Shown here piece after piece: positions 18,290 to 26,872 of a stretch of DNA of 64,000 bases. Every line of letters starts with the position of its first letter. Position 1 is the stretch's first letter. The notes under the pieces are model-generated. The model saw nothing but the letters and a program-made list of their open reading frames with translations, was not told the origin of the DNA and did no database searches. The position numbers were made by a program, and so were the translations under genes. The DNA is from Treponema sp. (GTDB taxonomy: Bacteria; Spirochaetota; Spirochaetia; Treponematales; Breznakiellaceae): NCBI GenBank assembly GCA_031266875.1, contig JAISAE010000080.1, forward strand, positions 1-64,000, given 5' to 3'.

Positions 18290-18362
18290 CAGATGTCCGG
18301 CAGGCATCTGACGTTTTCTCAAGTTCACGCTAAGATTCTAGCGGGCTGTAAAAAAGTGTCAA
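18290..18362 (-). promoter_or_regulatory. Repeated promoter plus hairpin leader, copy 3
   Basis: TTGACA (18362-18357), a 16-nt spacer and TAGAAT (18340-18335), then a 6-bp hairpin (CAGATG / CATCTG, 18310-18290) with loop CCTGCCGGA. Compared with copy 1, AACGTCAG before and CTTACAAC after the hairpin are kept, while the stem has changed on both sides. It probably transcribes the 97-aa ORF and the GH18 gene. Confidence 0.75.
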
Positions 18363-18485
18363 GTGGTTTTAGAAAACTTTTTTGAATTCCGCAAAAAATT
18401 TTGGCGCACGGGGATGGAGCGTTCTACGCCATGCGCGGCGGGATACTTCAATGGTACGTGTACCAGACGGGCGCGGCGCTCCGCG

Positions 18486-18880
18486 CCAAAAGCCGCGCCG
18501 CAGGTGGAGGCGCGGCCCGCTTCCTCCACAGCTACCGGCAAACAGGTCTGTGTACAAGTCCGCACGCCTGACCAAGAAAAGACGCGCCAGTGCTAAGTAA
18601 CCATGTTCGGTGTCAGAGACCGGGCGGAGGTGTAGGCGCGGCCCGCTTCCTCCACAGCTACCGGCAAGCAGGTCTATGTCCAAGCCCACGCGCCTGACCA
18701 AGAAAAGACGCGCCATTGCTAAGTATCCGTGTGAGGCGTCAGAGACCGGGCGCAGGTGTAGGCACGGCCCGCTTCCTCCACAGCTACCGGCAAACAGGTC
18801 TGTGTACACGCCCACGCGCCTGACCAAGAAAAGACGCGCCATTGGTAAGTAACCGTGTTCGGTGTCAGAGACCGGGCGGA
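18486..18880. repeat. 126-bp tandem repeats (about three copies)
   Basis: The GTCAGAGACCGGGCG motif recurs at 18612, 18738 and 18864, exactly 126 bp apart (6 x 21), with a partial earlier copy starting near 18500. Copies differ by scattered substitutions. Because 126 is a multiple of 3, the copies stay open in several frames, giving a 184-aa ORF with 42-residue repeats on the - strand and 72-80 aa ORFs on the + strand. I see no coding evidence favouring any of these. Array D follows about 80 bp later. Confidence 0.85.
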
Positions 18881-18956
18881 TAAGTATGAAAAACCTGCGT
18901 AATATGGGTAATCTGTGGACCATGTTCCTTGACCATGCGCTTAACGTGCTGACAGT

Positions 18957-19215
18957 GTGGCGCTTACTCCCAGGAGCAAGTCATTGGCGTCTAGGATTGA
19001 ATCGCTGGCGTCTGGGAGCGGGTCATTCACTTCTAGGAGCGGATGGCTCACTTCTAGGAGCGGATGATTCACTTCTAGGAGCGAGTGGCTCACTTCTAGG
19101 AGCGAGTCATTGGCGTCTGGGAGCGGGGCGCTTATTCTCAGGAGGGAATAGCTTGTTCCTTAGAGGGAGTGGCGTATTCTCAGGAGTGGGTGGCTGGCGT
19201 CTGGGAAAAAATCAT
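18957..19215. repeat. Array D: about 12 tandem 21-bp repeats
   Basis: The unit is GGAGCGGATGGCTCACTTCTA with two alternative tails (CACTTCTA or TGGCGTCT). On the + strand it reads as LLGASGS or WRLGAGH heptads in an ORF running 18862-19281. That ORF stops 1 nt before the ATG of the next gene (TAACATG). The last units are diverged. Distance from the array end to the gene start is about 70 bp. Confidence 0.85.
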
Positions 19216-19282
19216 TTATGTTCTGGCGGTACTTGTCAAAGTTATAAAAGTATATCATTATCAATATCAGGAGGAAATTAAC

Positions 19283-19951
19283 ATGCCCGATAACCTACCT
19301 TCGAGCGACGTAGAATTTGACGTGTTCTTCGGGAACATCGTCAATTTTGTTGACCAGAAATGCGATGCGACTCCCCCTGTGTGGAATCACATCGTCCAGG
19401 CGTCTCGCCAAGAACTGCGCGGCGCGTATGACGCATGGACAGCGGCCTACAAGCCGACTAAAGTTCCCCACAGTCCGGTGCAGACAGCGGAAAAGAACCG
19501 CGTCCGTCAAAGTTCCGAGACTGTGCTGCGGGAATTCATAAACCGCTTTCTCCGCTATGACCCGGTAACCAACGAAGACCGGGACAACATGGCCATTCAC
19601 AACAAGAAAAGTACCCACAGTCCCATAGCGGTTCCCACGACCAGTCCTCAGCTTATCATTGACACCAGCACCATCCGCCGCCTCATCATCTATTACAAGG
19701 ACGAAAAGAGCGGGCGCCGGGGTAAGCCTGATGGTGTCCACGGTCTCGAAGTGTGCTGGGCTATCCTGGACCATCCGCCCATGAGCATCGAGGAACTGAT
19801 CCACTCCGCCTTTGACACCAAATCGCCCCTCATTCTGGAGTTTGACGAGCAGGACCGGGGCAAGCGCGTCTACATGGTGGGCTGCTGGGAAATTGCGCGG
19901 GAAGGAGAAAAAGGCCCCTTCAGCGCGATTGTAGAGGCGATTATTCCCTGA
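19283..19951 (+). CDS. Conserved hypothetical of a treponemal/Bacteroidetes-type family
   Basis: A 222-residue soluble protein without signal peptide. It has a helical N-terminal half with LREFINRFLRYDPVT and EDRDNMAI, and a strand-rich C-terminal half with LEVCWAILDHPP, SPLILEFDEQDRGKRVYM and KGPFSAIVEAIIP. I recall this layout from many hypothetical proteins of gut Bacteroidetes and treponemes; function unknown. AGGAGG before ATG 19283 sets the start (the track start 19169 lies inside array D). A relative with the same layout is at 62363, also directly behind a 21-bp array. Confidence 0.75.
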   Translation: MPDNLPSSDVEFDVFFGNIVNFVDQKCDATPPVWNHIVQASRQELRGAYDAWTAAYKPTKVPHSPVQTAEKNRVRQSSETVLREFINRFLRYDPVTNEDRDNMAIHNKKSTHSPIAVPTTSPQLIIDTSTIRRLIIYYKDEKSGRRGKPDGVHGLEVCWAILDHPPMSIEELIHSAFDTKSPLILEFDEQDRGKRVYMVGCWEIAREGEKGPFSAIVEAIIP

Positions 19952-20319
19952 TACATACGCAATGGCAGCATGAGAGATGGCCGTTCTGTGGCGAAAGCAG
20001 GGCGGCCAGTTCAGGGGAGTCGCGGGCGCCCTTACCGTGAACATGGCCATAGCCAGCGCATTGCCCGTATCACCTGAACTGCTTCCCCTGTTGTTTGTGC
20101 CAACTGTATGTTTTGATTTTAAAAATAGAAATTCAATATAAAGAGCTTCCGCCCTTGTGTTATGGAGGCTTCCGCTTATTTCAACGTACCGCTTGTATCA
20201 GATACCTCAATGATATTTGCCGCGCCCCGCTCTACAACATAAACTTTTTTTGCTTTCAGCCTATTACCTACAAGCGCGAGACCCGCTTTGGCGGGTGCGC
20301 TTGTAGGTACGTGCCTCGT
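19952..20319. other. Intergenic stretch with a strong hairpin
   Basis: No gene seen. At 20266-20308 a long inverted repeat (ACCTACAAGCGC / GCGCTTGTAGGT with an inner ACCCGC/GCGGGT stem) lies between the convergent genes. It lacks a T tract on either side, so it is not a standard intrinsic terminator but may still end or stabilise transcripts of the sugar-binding protein gene. Confidence 0.6.
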
Positions 20320-21627
20320 TTACTTGTTCATCAAGCGGATGCGCTCGTCATACAGTCTTTGCGCGCCCTGCGTGGTGTCAAGCTGATCAAAATACACGCT
20401 CTGGTAAATAAGAAACTCCTGACTGACCAGCTCCGCGTCATTGGGGAAATGGTCGGATTCAGGGGAGAGGAAATCGCCAATGGCGGATGCCAAGGCGAGA
20501 ATTTTGGCGTCGGTCGGGTTGGCTTCAACGCCGGCTCGATAGGTACTGGACGCGGATATACCGCGGTTTGTGCCGAGTATCTTGCCCGCGTCAGGGCTCG
20601 TTACGATCCAGTTGATAAACTTGACCGCCGCGTCCGCGTTTTTTGAGTCCTTGTTTACCATCATAACCTGACTGAGCTGCGCCCAGTGCGCCTTGTTCTG
20701 AACATTCGCTCCCGGCATTGTGATGAGATCAAGCTCATCGGCCAGGGACGCCTCATAGCCACTGAGCTGGCTTGCCGCGATAAAGGTGATGGCGACTTTG
20801 CCCGCAACCAGGGCCGAGCTATCGGAGTTGGATTCCGCGTACTGCGCCGCGACATCCGCTGACGGGATAAGCCCATTGGCGCGATAGTCCGCGAACATGT
20901 CGAGGTAGTCCTTGATGATTGCCGCCGTAACCTGCGTGGTCTTGGCTGCCGCGTCATAGGAAACCACGCCCCTTGTGCGGAGGTAGTGTCCGAAATACGT
21001 CTCGCCCTGGGACGTGAATCCCACATCCATCATCGGGTAGACGCCCTCGGGCAGCAGGGGCTTGATCGACGCGAGATACTCACGCAGCTCATCGTAGCTC
21101 ATGTTGTTCTGGGGAAGCGGCGCGCCAACGCGCTGGAGCAGGCTCTTGTTGTACACAAGACCCAGATAGGTGTTGCCTACGGAGATACCGTAGATATGCC
21201 CGTTCTGGCTGACCATATCCAGGGCGCCCTGATCGATGTTCTTGGTGTCGAGGAGCGTTCCCGCATAGGTTTCAAGCGGAAGCGTCTGGGACACGAGATC
21301 AGGCCAGTTGCCGCCCATCTGGATGATGTCGGGGGCGTTTCCACCGGCGATTTGCGTCATGACGGTCTGAAGCTCAGTGCTGTTCCCGTCATACGGTTCG
21401 GCGTGAATCTGCACGCCGGGGTTCTGGCTCTGATACAGGTCGATGGCCTTCTGGGTCAGCTCGATACGTGTGGAGTTACCCCAGAATGCCCAGCGGACGG
21501 TTGTCGTTCCCGCTGTTGTGGCGCTACCTGTTGATGGCGAAGACGTGGAACCCTGTCTAGTCCCACCGGCGAAAAGCATCGCGCTTGTAGTCATAAGCGC
21601 GATCAGTACGAATGCAATTTTCTTCAT
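20320..21627 (-). CDS. ABC transporter sugar-binding protein
   Basis: A 435-residue family 1 extracellular solute-binding protein. It has a signal peptide (cleavage probably after AMLFA), a Ser/Thr/Gly-rich linker, then VRWAFWGNSTRIELTQKAIDLY and APDIIQMGGNWPDL, typical of oligosaccharide-binding proteins. There is no lipobox Cys. AGGAGG precedes the ATG. It is the last gene of a GH43, permease, permease, binding-protein set on the - strand. Confidence 0.88.
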   Translation of the reverse strand: MKKIAFVLIALMTTSAMLFAGGTRQGSTSSPSTGSATTAGTTTVRWAFWGNSTRIELTQKAIDLYQSQNPGVQIHAEPYDGNSTELQTVMTQIAGGNAPDIIQMGGNWPDLVSQTLPLETYAGTLLDTKNIDQGALDMVSQNGHIYGISVGNTYLGLVYNKSLLQRVGAPLPQNNMSYDELREYLASIKPLLPEGVYPMMDVGFTSQGETYFGHYLRTRGVVSYDAAAKTTQVTAAIIKDYLDMFADYRANGLIPSADVAAQYAESNSDSSALVAGKVAITFIAASQLSGYEASLADELDLITMPGANVQNKAHWAQLSQVMMVNKDSKNADAAVKFINWIVTSPDAGKILGTNRGISASSTYRAGVEANPTDAKILALASAIGDFLSPESDHFPNDAELVSQEFLIYQSVYFDQLDTTQGAQRLYDERIRLMNK

Positions 21628-21705
21628 GTTTTCCTCCTAAGAAGTGAAAATTGTATATTTATCAAAGGCTGGTCGTATACACGCCTGCCCTTAATACCAA
21701 AGTGA

Positions 21706-22554
21706 TTAACCCTTCATGCCAGTTGTAGCGATACCCTGTACAAAATATTTTTGCAGCGTAAAGAAGAGGATAAAGCTTGGCAAGAGGGAAACTACCGACA
21801 TGGCGAACATCGCCCCCCATGATGATATGCCCGATGCGTCAATAAAGAGCCTAAGCCCCATCGGAACGGTGTACATCTCAGGCGAGTTGAGGTAGAGCAA
21901 CTGGTTAAAAAAGTCGTCCCAGGTCCACAGGAACGTAAACAGCACTGTGGTGATCAATGCCGGAACACTGAGCGGCAGCACAATTTTGAGGTAAATGCCG
22001 AATTTATCACAGCCATCGATCCTCGCGGATTCATCCAAGTCTTTGGGAAGCCCGCGGATAAACTGCACGAGCAGAAAAATAAAGAAGGCGTCCGTAGCAA
22101 AGATTTTCGGCATGACCAGGGGCAGATAGGTATTAATCCAGCCAAACATACGGAAAATGATGTAGCGGGGAATGGTTGTTACGTGGGTTGGCAGCATCAG
22201 CGTAATCATCATAATGGCGAACCAGATATTCCTGCCCGCAAATTTCAGCCGTCCAAAGGCATACGCGGTAATTGAGCAGAATATCGCGTTACATATCACG
22301 CACATAATGCAGACAAAAAATGAATTTCTGATAAAGGTGCCAAAACCCACTATGCCGATGCCTTTCCAGCCCTCAACGTAGTTCTGGATAGTCCACGTTT
22401 TGGGGAGAAGGCTTGGATCGCTGAATATCTGGGTACCCTGCTTGAACGACGCCATAATAAGCCAGATGACCGGATACAACATCACTACACCGAATATAAT
22501 AATGATGACATTGGCAACACCCGCGCTGATAAGCTCTTTCGTTTTTCTGATCAT
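21706..22554 (-). CDS. Sugar ABC transporter permease (MalG type)
   Basis: A 282-residue protein with six membrane helices and the EAA loop near DLDESARIDGCDKFGIYLKIVLPLS, which contacts the ATPase. It is the MalG-like inner-membrane half; its partner is the upstream MalF-like gene 30 bp away. No ATPase gene is present in this cluster. Confidence 0.9.
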   Translation of the reverse strand: MIRKTKELISAGVANVIIIIFGVVMLYPVIWLIMASFKQGTQIFSDPSLLPKTWTIQNYVEGWKGIGIVGFGTFIRNSFFVCIMCVICNAIFCSITAYAFGRLKFAGRNIWFAIMMITLMLPTHVTTIPRYIIFRMFGWINTYLPLVMPKIFATDAFFIFLLVQFIRGLPKDLDESARIDGCDKFGIYLKIVLPLSVPALITTVLFTFLWTWDDFFNQLLYLNSPEMYTVPMGLRLFIDASGISSWGAMFAMSVVSLLPSFILFFTLQKYFVQGIATTGMKG

Positions 22555-22584
22555 CTCTGCTCTCCTTTTTCCCTTACTATAAAA

Positions 22585-23505
22585 CTATTCGCCGCTGCCG
22601 TAGGAGACGAGCGAACCCGACAGCTTGAAGGAAAGCGCGGTAAGCACGGCGATGATCAGGAGCAGGAACCACGCCATAGCTGAAGCGTAACCCATCTCAG
22701 TCCACGCGAAACCCCGTAGATAGAGGTAGAGGCTGTAGAACATGGTGGAATCAACCGGTCCGCCGTTACCGCCCGAAACAATGAACGCCTGGGTAAAAGA
22801 CTGGAACGCGCTGATCATCTGCATAACCATATTGAAGAAAATGATCGGCGAAAGGCTCGGCAATGTGATGGCGAAGAACTGCCGGGGCGGGCTTGCCCCG
22901 TCCACACTTGCCGCCTCGTAGTATTCATGGGGTATCTGTTTCAGCCCCGCGAGGAAAATGATCATGGGCGACCCGAATTGCCACACCGCGAGGATGATCA
23001 GGGTTCCCAGGGCGTACTTTGGGGTGGATATCCATGAGGGCGGATTCACAAATCCGATTACCTTGAGAATGGTATTGATCGCTCCGTCTCCAGCAAAGAG
23101 CCTGCGCCACAGCACCGCAATGGCCACGGACCCGCCGAGCAGTGTGGGGATATAATAGATCGTACGGTAGAAGGGGATGAGGCGGAGCTTCTGGTTCATC
23201 AGCATGGCGACCGCTAGGGCAAAGAGCAGCTTCAGCGGCACTGAGATAAACACAAAGCGCAGCGTAACAAAGAGCGAGTTCAGGAAGCGGGTGTCTTTGG
23301 GGTACTGGCTATTTCCCACAAACATCACAAAGAAGTTCCGCCACCCAACCCACTGCGGCGGCTGGAGTATGTTGTACTGGGTGAATGACAGGTACAGTGA
23401 GAAGATCATTGGGTACAGCGTGAGTACAAAGAATCCCAGTAGCCAGGGAGCCATAAAGAGGTACGATGTTATATTGTCGAGTATCACGTTTTTTCTCAAA
23501 GCCAT
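22585..23505 (-). CDS. Sugar ABC transporter permease (MalF type)
   Basis: A 306-residue membrane protein opening with FMAPWLLGFFVLTLYPMIFS, the usual MalF/UgpA-like start. Its EAA loop is YYEAASVDGASPPRQFFAITLP. It pairs with the MalG-type permease. It follows GH43 by 12 bp. Confidence 0.9.
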   Translation of the reverse strand: MALRKNVILDNITSYLFMAPWLLGFFVLTLYPMIFSLYLSFTQYNILQPPQWVGWRNFFVMFVGNSQYPKDTRFLNSLFVTLRFVFISVPLKLLFALAVAMLMNQKLRLIPFYRTIYYIPTLLGGSVAIAVLWRRLFAGDGAINTILKVIGFVNPPSWISTPKYALGTLIILAVWQFGSPMIIFLAGLKQIPHEYYEAASVDGASPPRQFFAITLPSLSPIIFFNMVMQMISAFQSFTQAFIVSGGNGGPVDSTMFYSLYLYLRGFAWTEMGYASAMAWFLLLIIAVLTALSFKLSGSLVSYGSGE

Positions 23506-23517
23506 GCCATACTCCTT

Positions 23518-24405
23518 CTATGCGATGATGTTATTCGTTACGGACAAGACTCCGTCTTGTTCACTCAGCTCAATGAAGATGGGGCGTTCATGAGGCGTTT
23601 TATTCGGCGTATGAATGGCGAGGTAGAGCTTGCCGTCTACGGTGTGGAACACCATGCCATGTCCCCCATCTGCGGCATACAGTGGTTCAGCCTGATGTCG
23701 CCACGGGCCGGTGATATTGCCGCTTTCCGATGTGGAAACGCCGATGCTGTACTGTCCCGCCTCGTTGAACGATGACCATAGCAGGAGCAGGTCGCCGTTT
23801 TTCGCGGTATACACAAAAGGCCCGTCAGTAACGTAGTTGCCTGAATCGCGTCCGTGCAGAGGCCGGGTCCAGGGCGCGTCGCTGGCGTGGAAGAGTAGGC
23901 GCGGCGCGGCGCTTGCCCAACGCAGGTCTGGCGATAAGGGCATGAGGCACATCTCACCATCGCCCACCTGCTGCCATTCGTGGCAGAACACCATCCACGG
24001 CTTGCCCCGATCAATAAACAGGGTCCCGTCAAGACATTCCCAGTCACGCGGTGTAACCGGACCAGCGCTCCAGGGCTGAAACGGCCCAAGGGGATTGGTT
24101 GATCTGAGTATTGCGGTTCCCCGCCGTCCCTCATTGGGCTTAAACGTGGCAAACATGTAGAAGACGCCATGCCAGATGTGTACCTCCGACGCCCAGAAGT
24201 TCCGCGTTGCCCAGAATCCAGCGGGTGGTCTGAACGCCGGAAACGGCCCCTCGAATGACCCAAGGTCTCCCTTGCTGACATATACGTCAAAACCAACCGC
24301 GTCCGCTCCCCAGATATCTTTATCAGTTGACCCAAAGAGATACAGGAACTCGCCGTCGCGGAGTATAAAGGGGTCTCGTATTTGAATGTCCTGAATCTTT
24401 ACCAT
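23518..24405 (-). CDS. GH43-like glycoside hydrolase (arabinosidase/xylosidase type)
   Basis: A 295-residue five-bladed beta-propeller of the GH43/GH117 kind. It starts IQIRDPFILRDGEFLYLFGS (the catalytic Asp lies in RDP), then ECLDGTLFID and NYVTDGPFV, and closes with a DGGHGMVFHT block that binds the propeller core. No signal peptide, so it is cytoplasmic and probably acts on short arabino- or xylo-oligosaccharides brought in by the ABC transporter encoded behind it. Exact specificity cannot be read. No clear ribosome site precedes the ATG. Confidence 0.82.
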   Translation of the reverse strand: MVKIQDIQIRDPFILRDGEFLYLFGSTDKDIWGADAVGFDVYVSKGDLGSFEGPFPAFRPPAGFWATRNFWASEVHIWHGVFYMFATFKPNEGRRGTAILRSTNPLGPFQPWSAGPVTPRDWECLDGTLFIDRGKPWMVFCHEWQQVGDGEMCLMPLSPDLRWASAAPRLLFHASDAPWTRPLHGRDSGNYVTDGPFVYTAKNGDLLLLWSSFNEAGQYSIGVSTSESGNITGPWRHQAEPLYAADGGHGMVFHTVDGKLYLAIHTPNKTPHERPIFIELSEQDGVLSVTNNIIA

Positions 24406-24505
24406 ACAATAAGTATGAAGCCAGAAGCGCCGGAGTGCTTCTCATTTCTTGCTGACTTTTGATCAATTCTTGTCTTCTTACTTGCGTTTTCAATTCATTT
24501 CTTAG

Positions 24506-25612
24506 CTATTGTCCAAGACAGGTTCCCACAGCAAGCGCGGTATCAAGCATGTAGTGGGAATGGGGAACCAGCTTGGTTTTATCCGCTGGTACGCTCAGGT
24601 CAACCGAGCTTATCTCATTGCCAATAAGGGCGACCATTCTGCCATATTCTCCACGCGCCAGCAGATCAGCGGCGGCGGTTCCAAAGCTTGTGGCAAGTAC
24701 GCGGTCGGAAGCGCTGGGAATGCCGCCCCGCTGCACATACCCAAGCACCGTAGCCCGCGTGGTCATGCCGGTTTCATCCTCAATTTCACGCGCCACCCGA
24801 TAGGCAATGGACGGTGTTACTGTCTCCTCACGGTAACGCTTGCGTTCCTTCTTGTCCATGTCAGCCTCTTTGCGTGATAACGCGCCTTCCGCCACTACCA
24901 CAATAGCAAAAGTTTTGCCGCTCCGGGTGCGCTCAAGGAGGTGGCGGCCAATAACCTTAATGTCGTAAGGAATTTCCGGTATCAGAATCACGTCGCCGCC
25001 GCCCGCGACACCCGCGTACAGGGCAAGCCAGCCGGTTTTATGCCCCATAAGCTCAATCACCATGACGCGGTTATGGCTCTGCGCCGTGGAATGGAGCCGG
25101 TCTATTGCTTCGGTTCCTATCGAAAGTGCGGAATTAAAGCCAAACGTGAGGTCGGTTCCCTGAATATCGTTATCTATGGTTTTAGGAAGCCCGATTACAT
25201 TCAGCCCCTCCTGCCTAAGCAGGTGTCCGGTGGTGTTGGTTCCATTGCCGCCGAGGATAACCAGACAGTCCAGCTTGAGCCTGTGATAGTTTTCCTTGAT
25301 GGCAATAACCTTATCTTCAGTAAAATCTTTTTCCAGCTCGTCGTTAGAGCCTTTCTTAAACGGCTTCTCGCGGCTTGTCCCTAGAATGGTTCCGCCCCGC
25401 GTGAGTATGCCGGAAAAGTCTTCCGGCTTGAGGAGGCGGGCGTCTCCTTCGATCAGGCCGCGATACCCATTGGCAATGCCGAGTATGTTCATCGCGTAGC
25501 GGTCGTGAGCGGCACGGCACACACCCCGTATGGCCGCGTTCAGACCTGGGCAATCCCCACCGCTGGTCAAAATACCAATGCTCTTTGTTACACTGGAGCG
25601 AATTGTTTCCAT
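24506..25612 (-). CDS. pfkA: 6-phosphofructokinase (ATP- or PPi-dependent)
   Basis: A 368-residue phosphofructokinase with the phosphate-binding start GILTSGGDCPGLNAAIRG, the catalytic PKTIDNDIQGTDLTFG, and MGHKTGWLALYAG. It converts fructose-6-phosphate to the 1,6-bisphosphate. The GGDGS-type loop reads GGNGTNTTG, with Asn in place of the usual Asp that helps bind Mg. This could shift phosphoryl donor use, but donor cannot be assigned from here. A ribosome site before the ATG is weak. Confidence 0.88.
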   Translation of the reverse strand: METIRSSVTKSIGILTSGGDCPGLNAAIRGVCRAAHDRYAMNILGIANGYRGLIEGDARLLKPEDFSGILTRGGTILGTSREKPFKKGSNDELEKDFTEDKVIAIKENYHRLKLDCLVILGGNGTNTTGHLLRQEGLNVIGLPKTIDNDIQGTDLTFGFNSALSIGTEAIDRLHSTAQSHNRVMVIELMGHKTGWLALYAGVAGGGDVILIPEIPYDIKVIGRHLLERTRSGKTFAIVVVAEGALSRKEADMDKKERKRYREETVTPSIAYRVAREIEDETGMTTRATVLGYVQRGGIPSASDRVLATSFGTAAADLLARGEYGRMVALIGNEISSVDLSVPADKTKLVPHSHYMLDTALAVGTCLGQ

Positions 25613-25788
25613 AATTTCAGTATCGGAATGAACGGCGCGGCGCGCTGCTCACTTATTGTACGAAATGCCTGGACACCGCGCAGCACCCCGCAGAGAGGAA
25701 ACTAGGCGAAAGTAGATTTCTTTTATAATATTGGGTTTGTTCATTGACTACGAACAAACCTGATTTTGCGAAACTAAGTGGAGGTGTT

Positions 25789-26706
25789 ATGCGCTTATTA
25801 ACCAGATCCGATTTTGACGGATTAGCCTGCGGCGCGTTACTGGAGTCTCTGGGGCTGATTGACGAATGGAAGTTCGTTCACCCCAAGGACCTTCAGGACG
25901 GGCTTGTGAACGTTACGAATAACGATGTGCTTGCCAATGTTCCCTATGTCAAAGGGTGCAAGCTGTGGTTCGATCACCACTCCAGCGAAACAGAACGTCT
26001 GGGGAGCAAGGTGTTCTTTGAAGGCGTGTGCCGGAAAGCCCCAAGCTGCGCCCATGTGGTGTACCACTATTATGGCGGTAAGAAGAAACTGGGGCATTTC
26101 GCTGAGATGGTTCACTATGTGGATAAGGTGGATTCAGCCGATTTGACACAGGCCGAGGTACTCAACCCTAGTGGCTGGATACTTTTAGGCTTCATCATGG
26201 ATCCCCGCACCGGTCTTGGCAGGTTCAAGAACTTTACCATCAGCAATTATGCGCTCATGGAAATGCTGGCAAAAGCCTGTATCACCAAAAGCATCGACGA
26301 AATCCTGGCCATGAGCGATGTGAAAGAGCGCATTGATGTGTACTTCGAGCAGGACAAACTGTACCGCGAGATGATGCAAAAATATGCCCGCGCTGAGGAT
26401 AACGTGATCATGGTCGATGTACGAAACGTTGATCCAATATACGCGGGGAATCGCTTCCTGATTTACACCCTTTTCCCTGAGCAGAACATCTCCATCTGGG
26501 TGATGGACGGCAAGGACAAGGCTAACTGTGCAATCAATGTGGGGTATAGCATCATCACCAAAACCGCCACGCTTGATGTGGGCAGTCTGCTGCTCAAGTA
26601 CGGCGGCGGCGGCCATCGCCAGGTGGGAGGCTGCCAAGTCGCTTACGAGGATGCGGATCGCGTGATCGCGGAAATTGTGGCTCAGTGCAAAACGCAGCCG
26701 GAGTAG
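25789..26706 (+). CDS. DHH/DHHA1-family phosphoesterase
   Basis: A 305-residue protein with LLTRSDFDGLACGALLE and KLWFDHHSSE (the DHH metal site), and a C-terminal DHHA1 motif GGGGHRQVGGCQV. The family includes exopolyphosphatases, nanoRNases and cyclic-dinucleotide phosphodiesterases; which activity applies is not clear. GGAGG just before ATG 25789 fixes the start; the track start at TTG 25744 has no ribosome site. A TATAAT hexamer lies near 25724. Confidence 0.82.
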   Translation: MRLLTRSDFDGLACGALLESLGLIDEWKFVHPKDLQDGLVNVTNNDVLANVPYVKGCKLWFDHHSSETERLGSKVFFEGVCRKAPSCAHVVYHYYGGKKKLGHFAEMVHYVDKVDSADLTQAEVLNPSGWILLGFIMDPRTGLGRFKNFTISNYALMEMLAKACITKSIDEILAMSDVKERIDVYFEQDKLYREMMQKYARAEDNVIMVDVRNVDPIYAGNRFLIYTLFPEQNISIWVMDGKDKANCAINVGYSIITKTATLDVGSLLLKYGGGGHRQVGGCQVAYEDADRVIAEIVAQCKTQPE

Positions 26707-26719
26707 TTTTTTTTGAACT

Positions 26720-26751
26720 AACACTGTCTGTTTTTGTAGACAGACAGTGTT
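26720..26751. other. Perfect 11-bp hairpin after the DHH gene
   Basis: AACACTGTCTG and CAGACAGTGTT flank a 10-nt loop. A T8 tract precedes it rather than following it, so the terminator reading is weak. Confidence 0.5.
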
Positions 26752-26845
26752 GCGAAAAAGCGTAATATAAGTCTTATACTCTATATATAGTGTATTTCAA
26801 AAGAACATGTGCTATATCTACACTATTAGAGGTAGTGAGCTGGAC

Positions 26846-26866
26846 TGGCACAGGCTATGCTATAGT
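26846..26866 (+). promoter_or_regulatory. Candidate promoter directly upstream of the start codon
   Basis: TGGCAC-N5-ATGCT resembles a sigma-54 site (consensus TGGCAC-N5-TTGCW). Overlapping it, TATAGT lies 6 nt before ATG 26873 and could be a sigma-70 -10 without a good -35. Either would give a leaderless message. Confidence 0.3.
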
Positions 26867-26872
26867 ACCGGT

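Noticed and set aside
18369-18923. 184-aa - strand ORF with 42-residue repeats
   Set aside because: Produced by 126-bp repeats that stay open in several frames; no start signals and unusual composition.
20266-20308. Rho-independent terminator
   Set aside because: The stem is strong, but the sequence after it has no T tract in either direction.
26846-26861. Definite sigma-54 promoter
   Set aside because: TGGCAC-N5-ATGCT misses the T of TTGC, there is no enhancer-binding regulator in view, and an overlapping TATAGT gives an alternative. Kept only as a low-confidence site.
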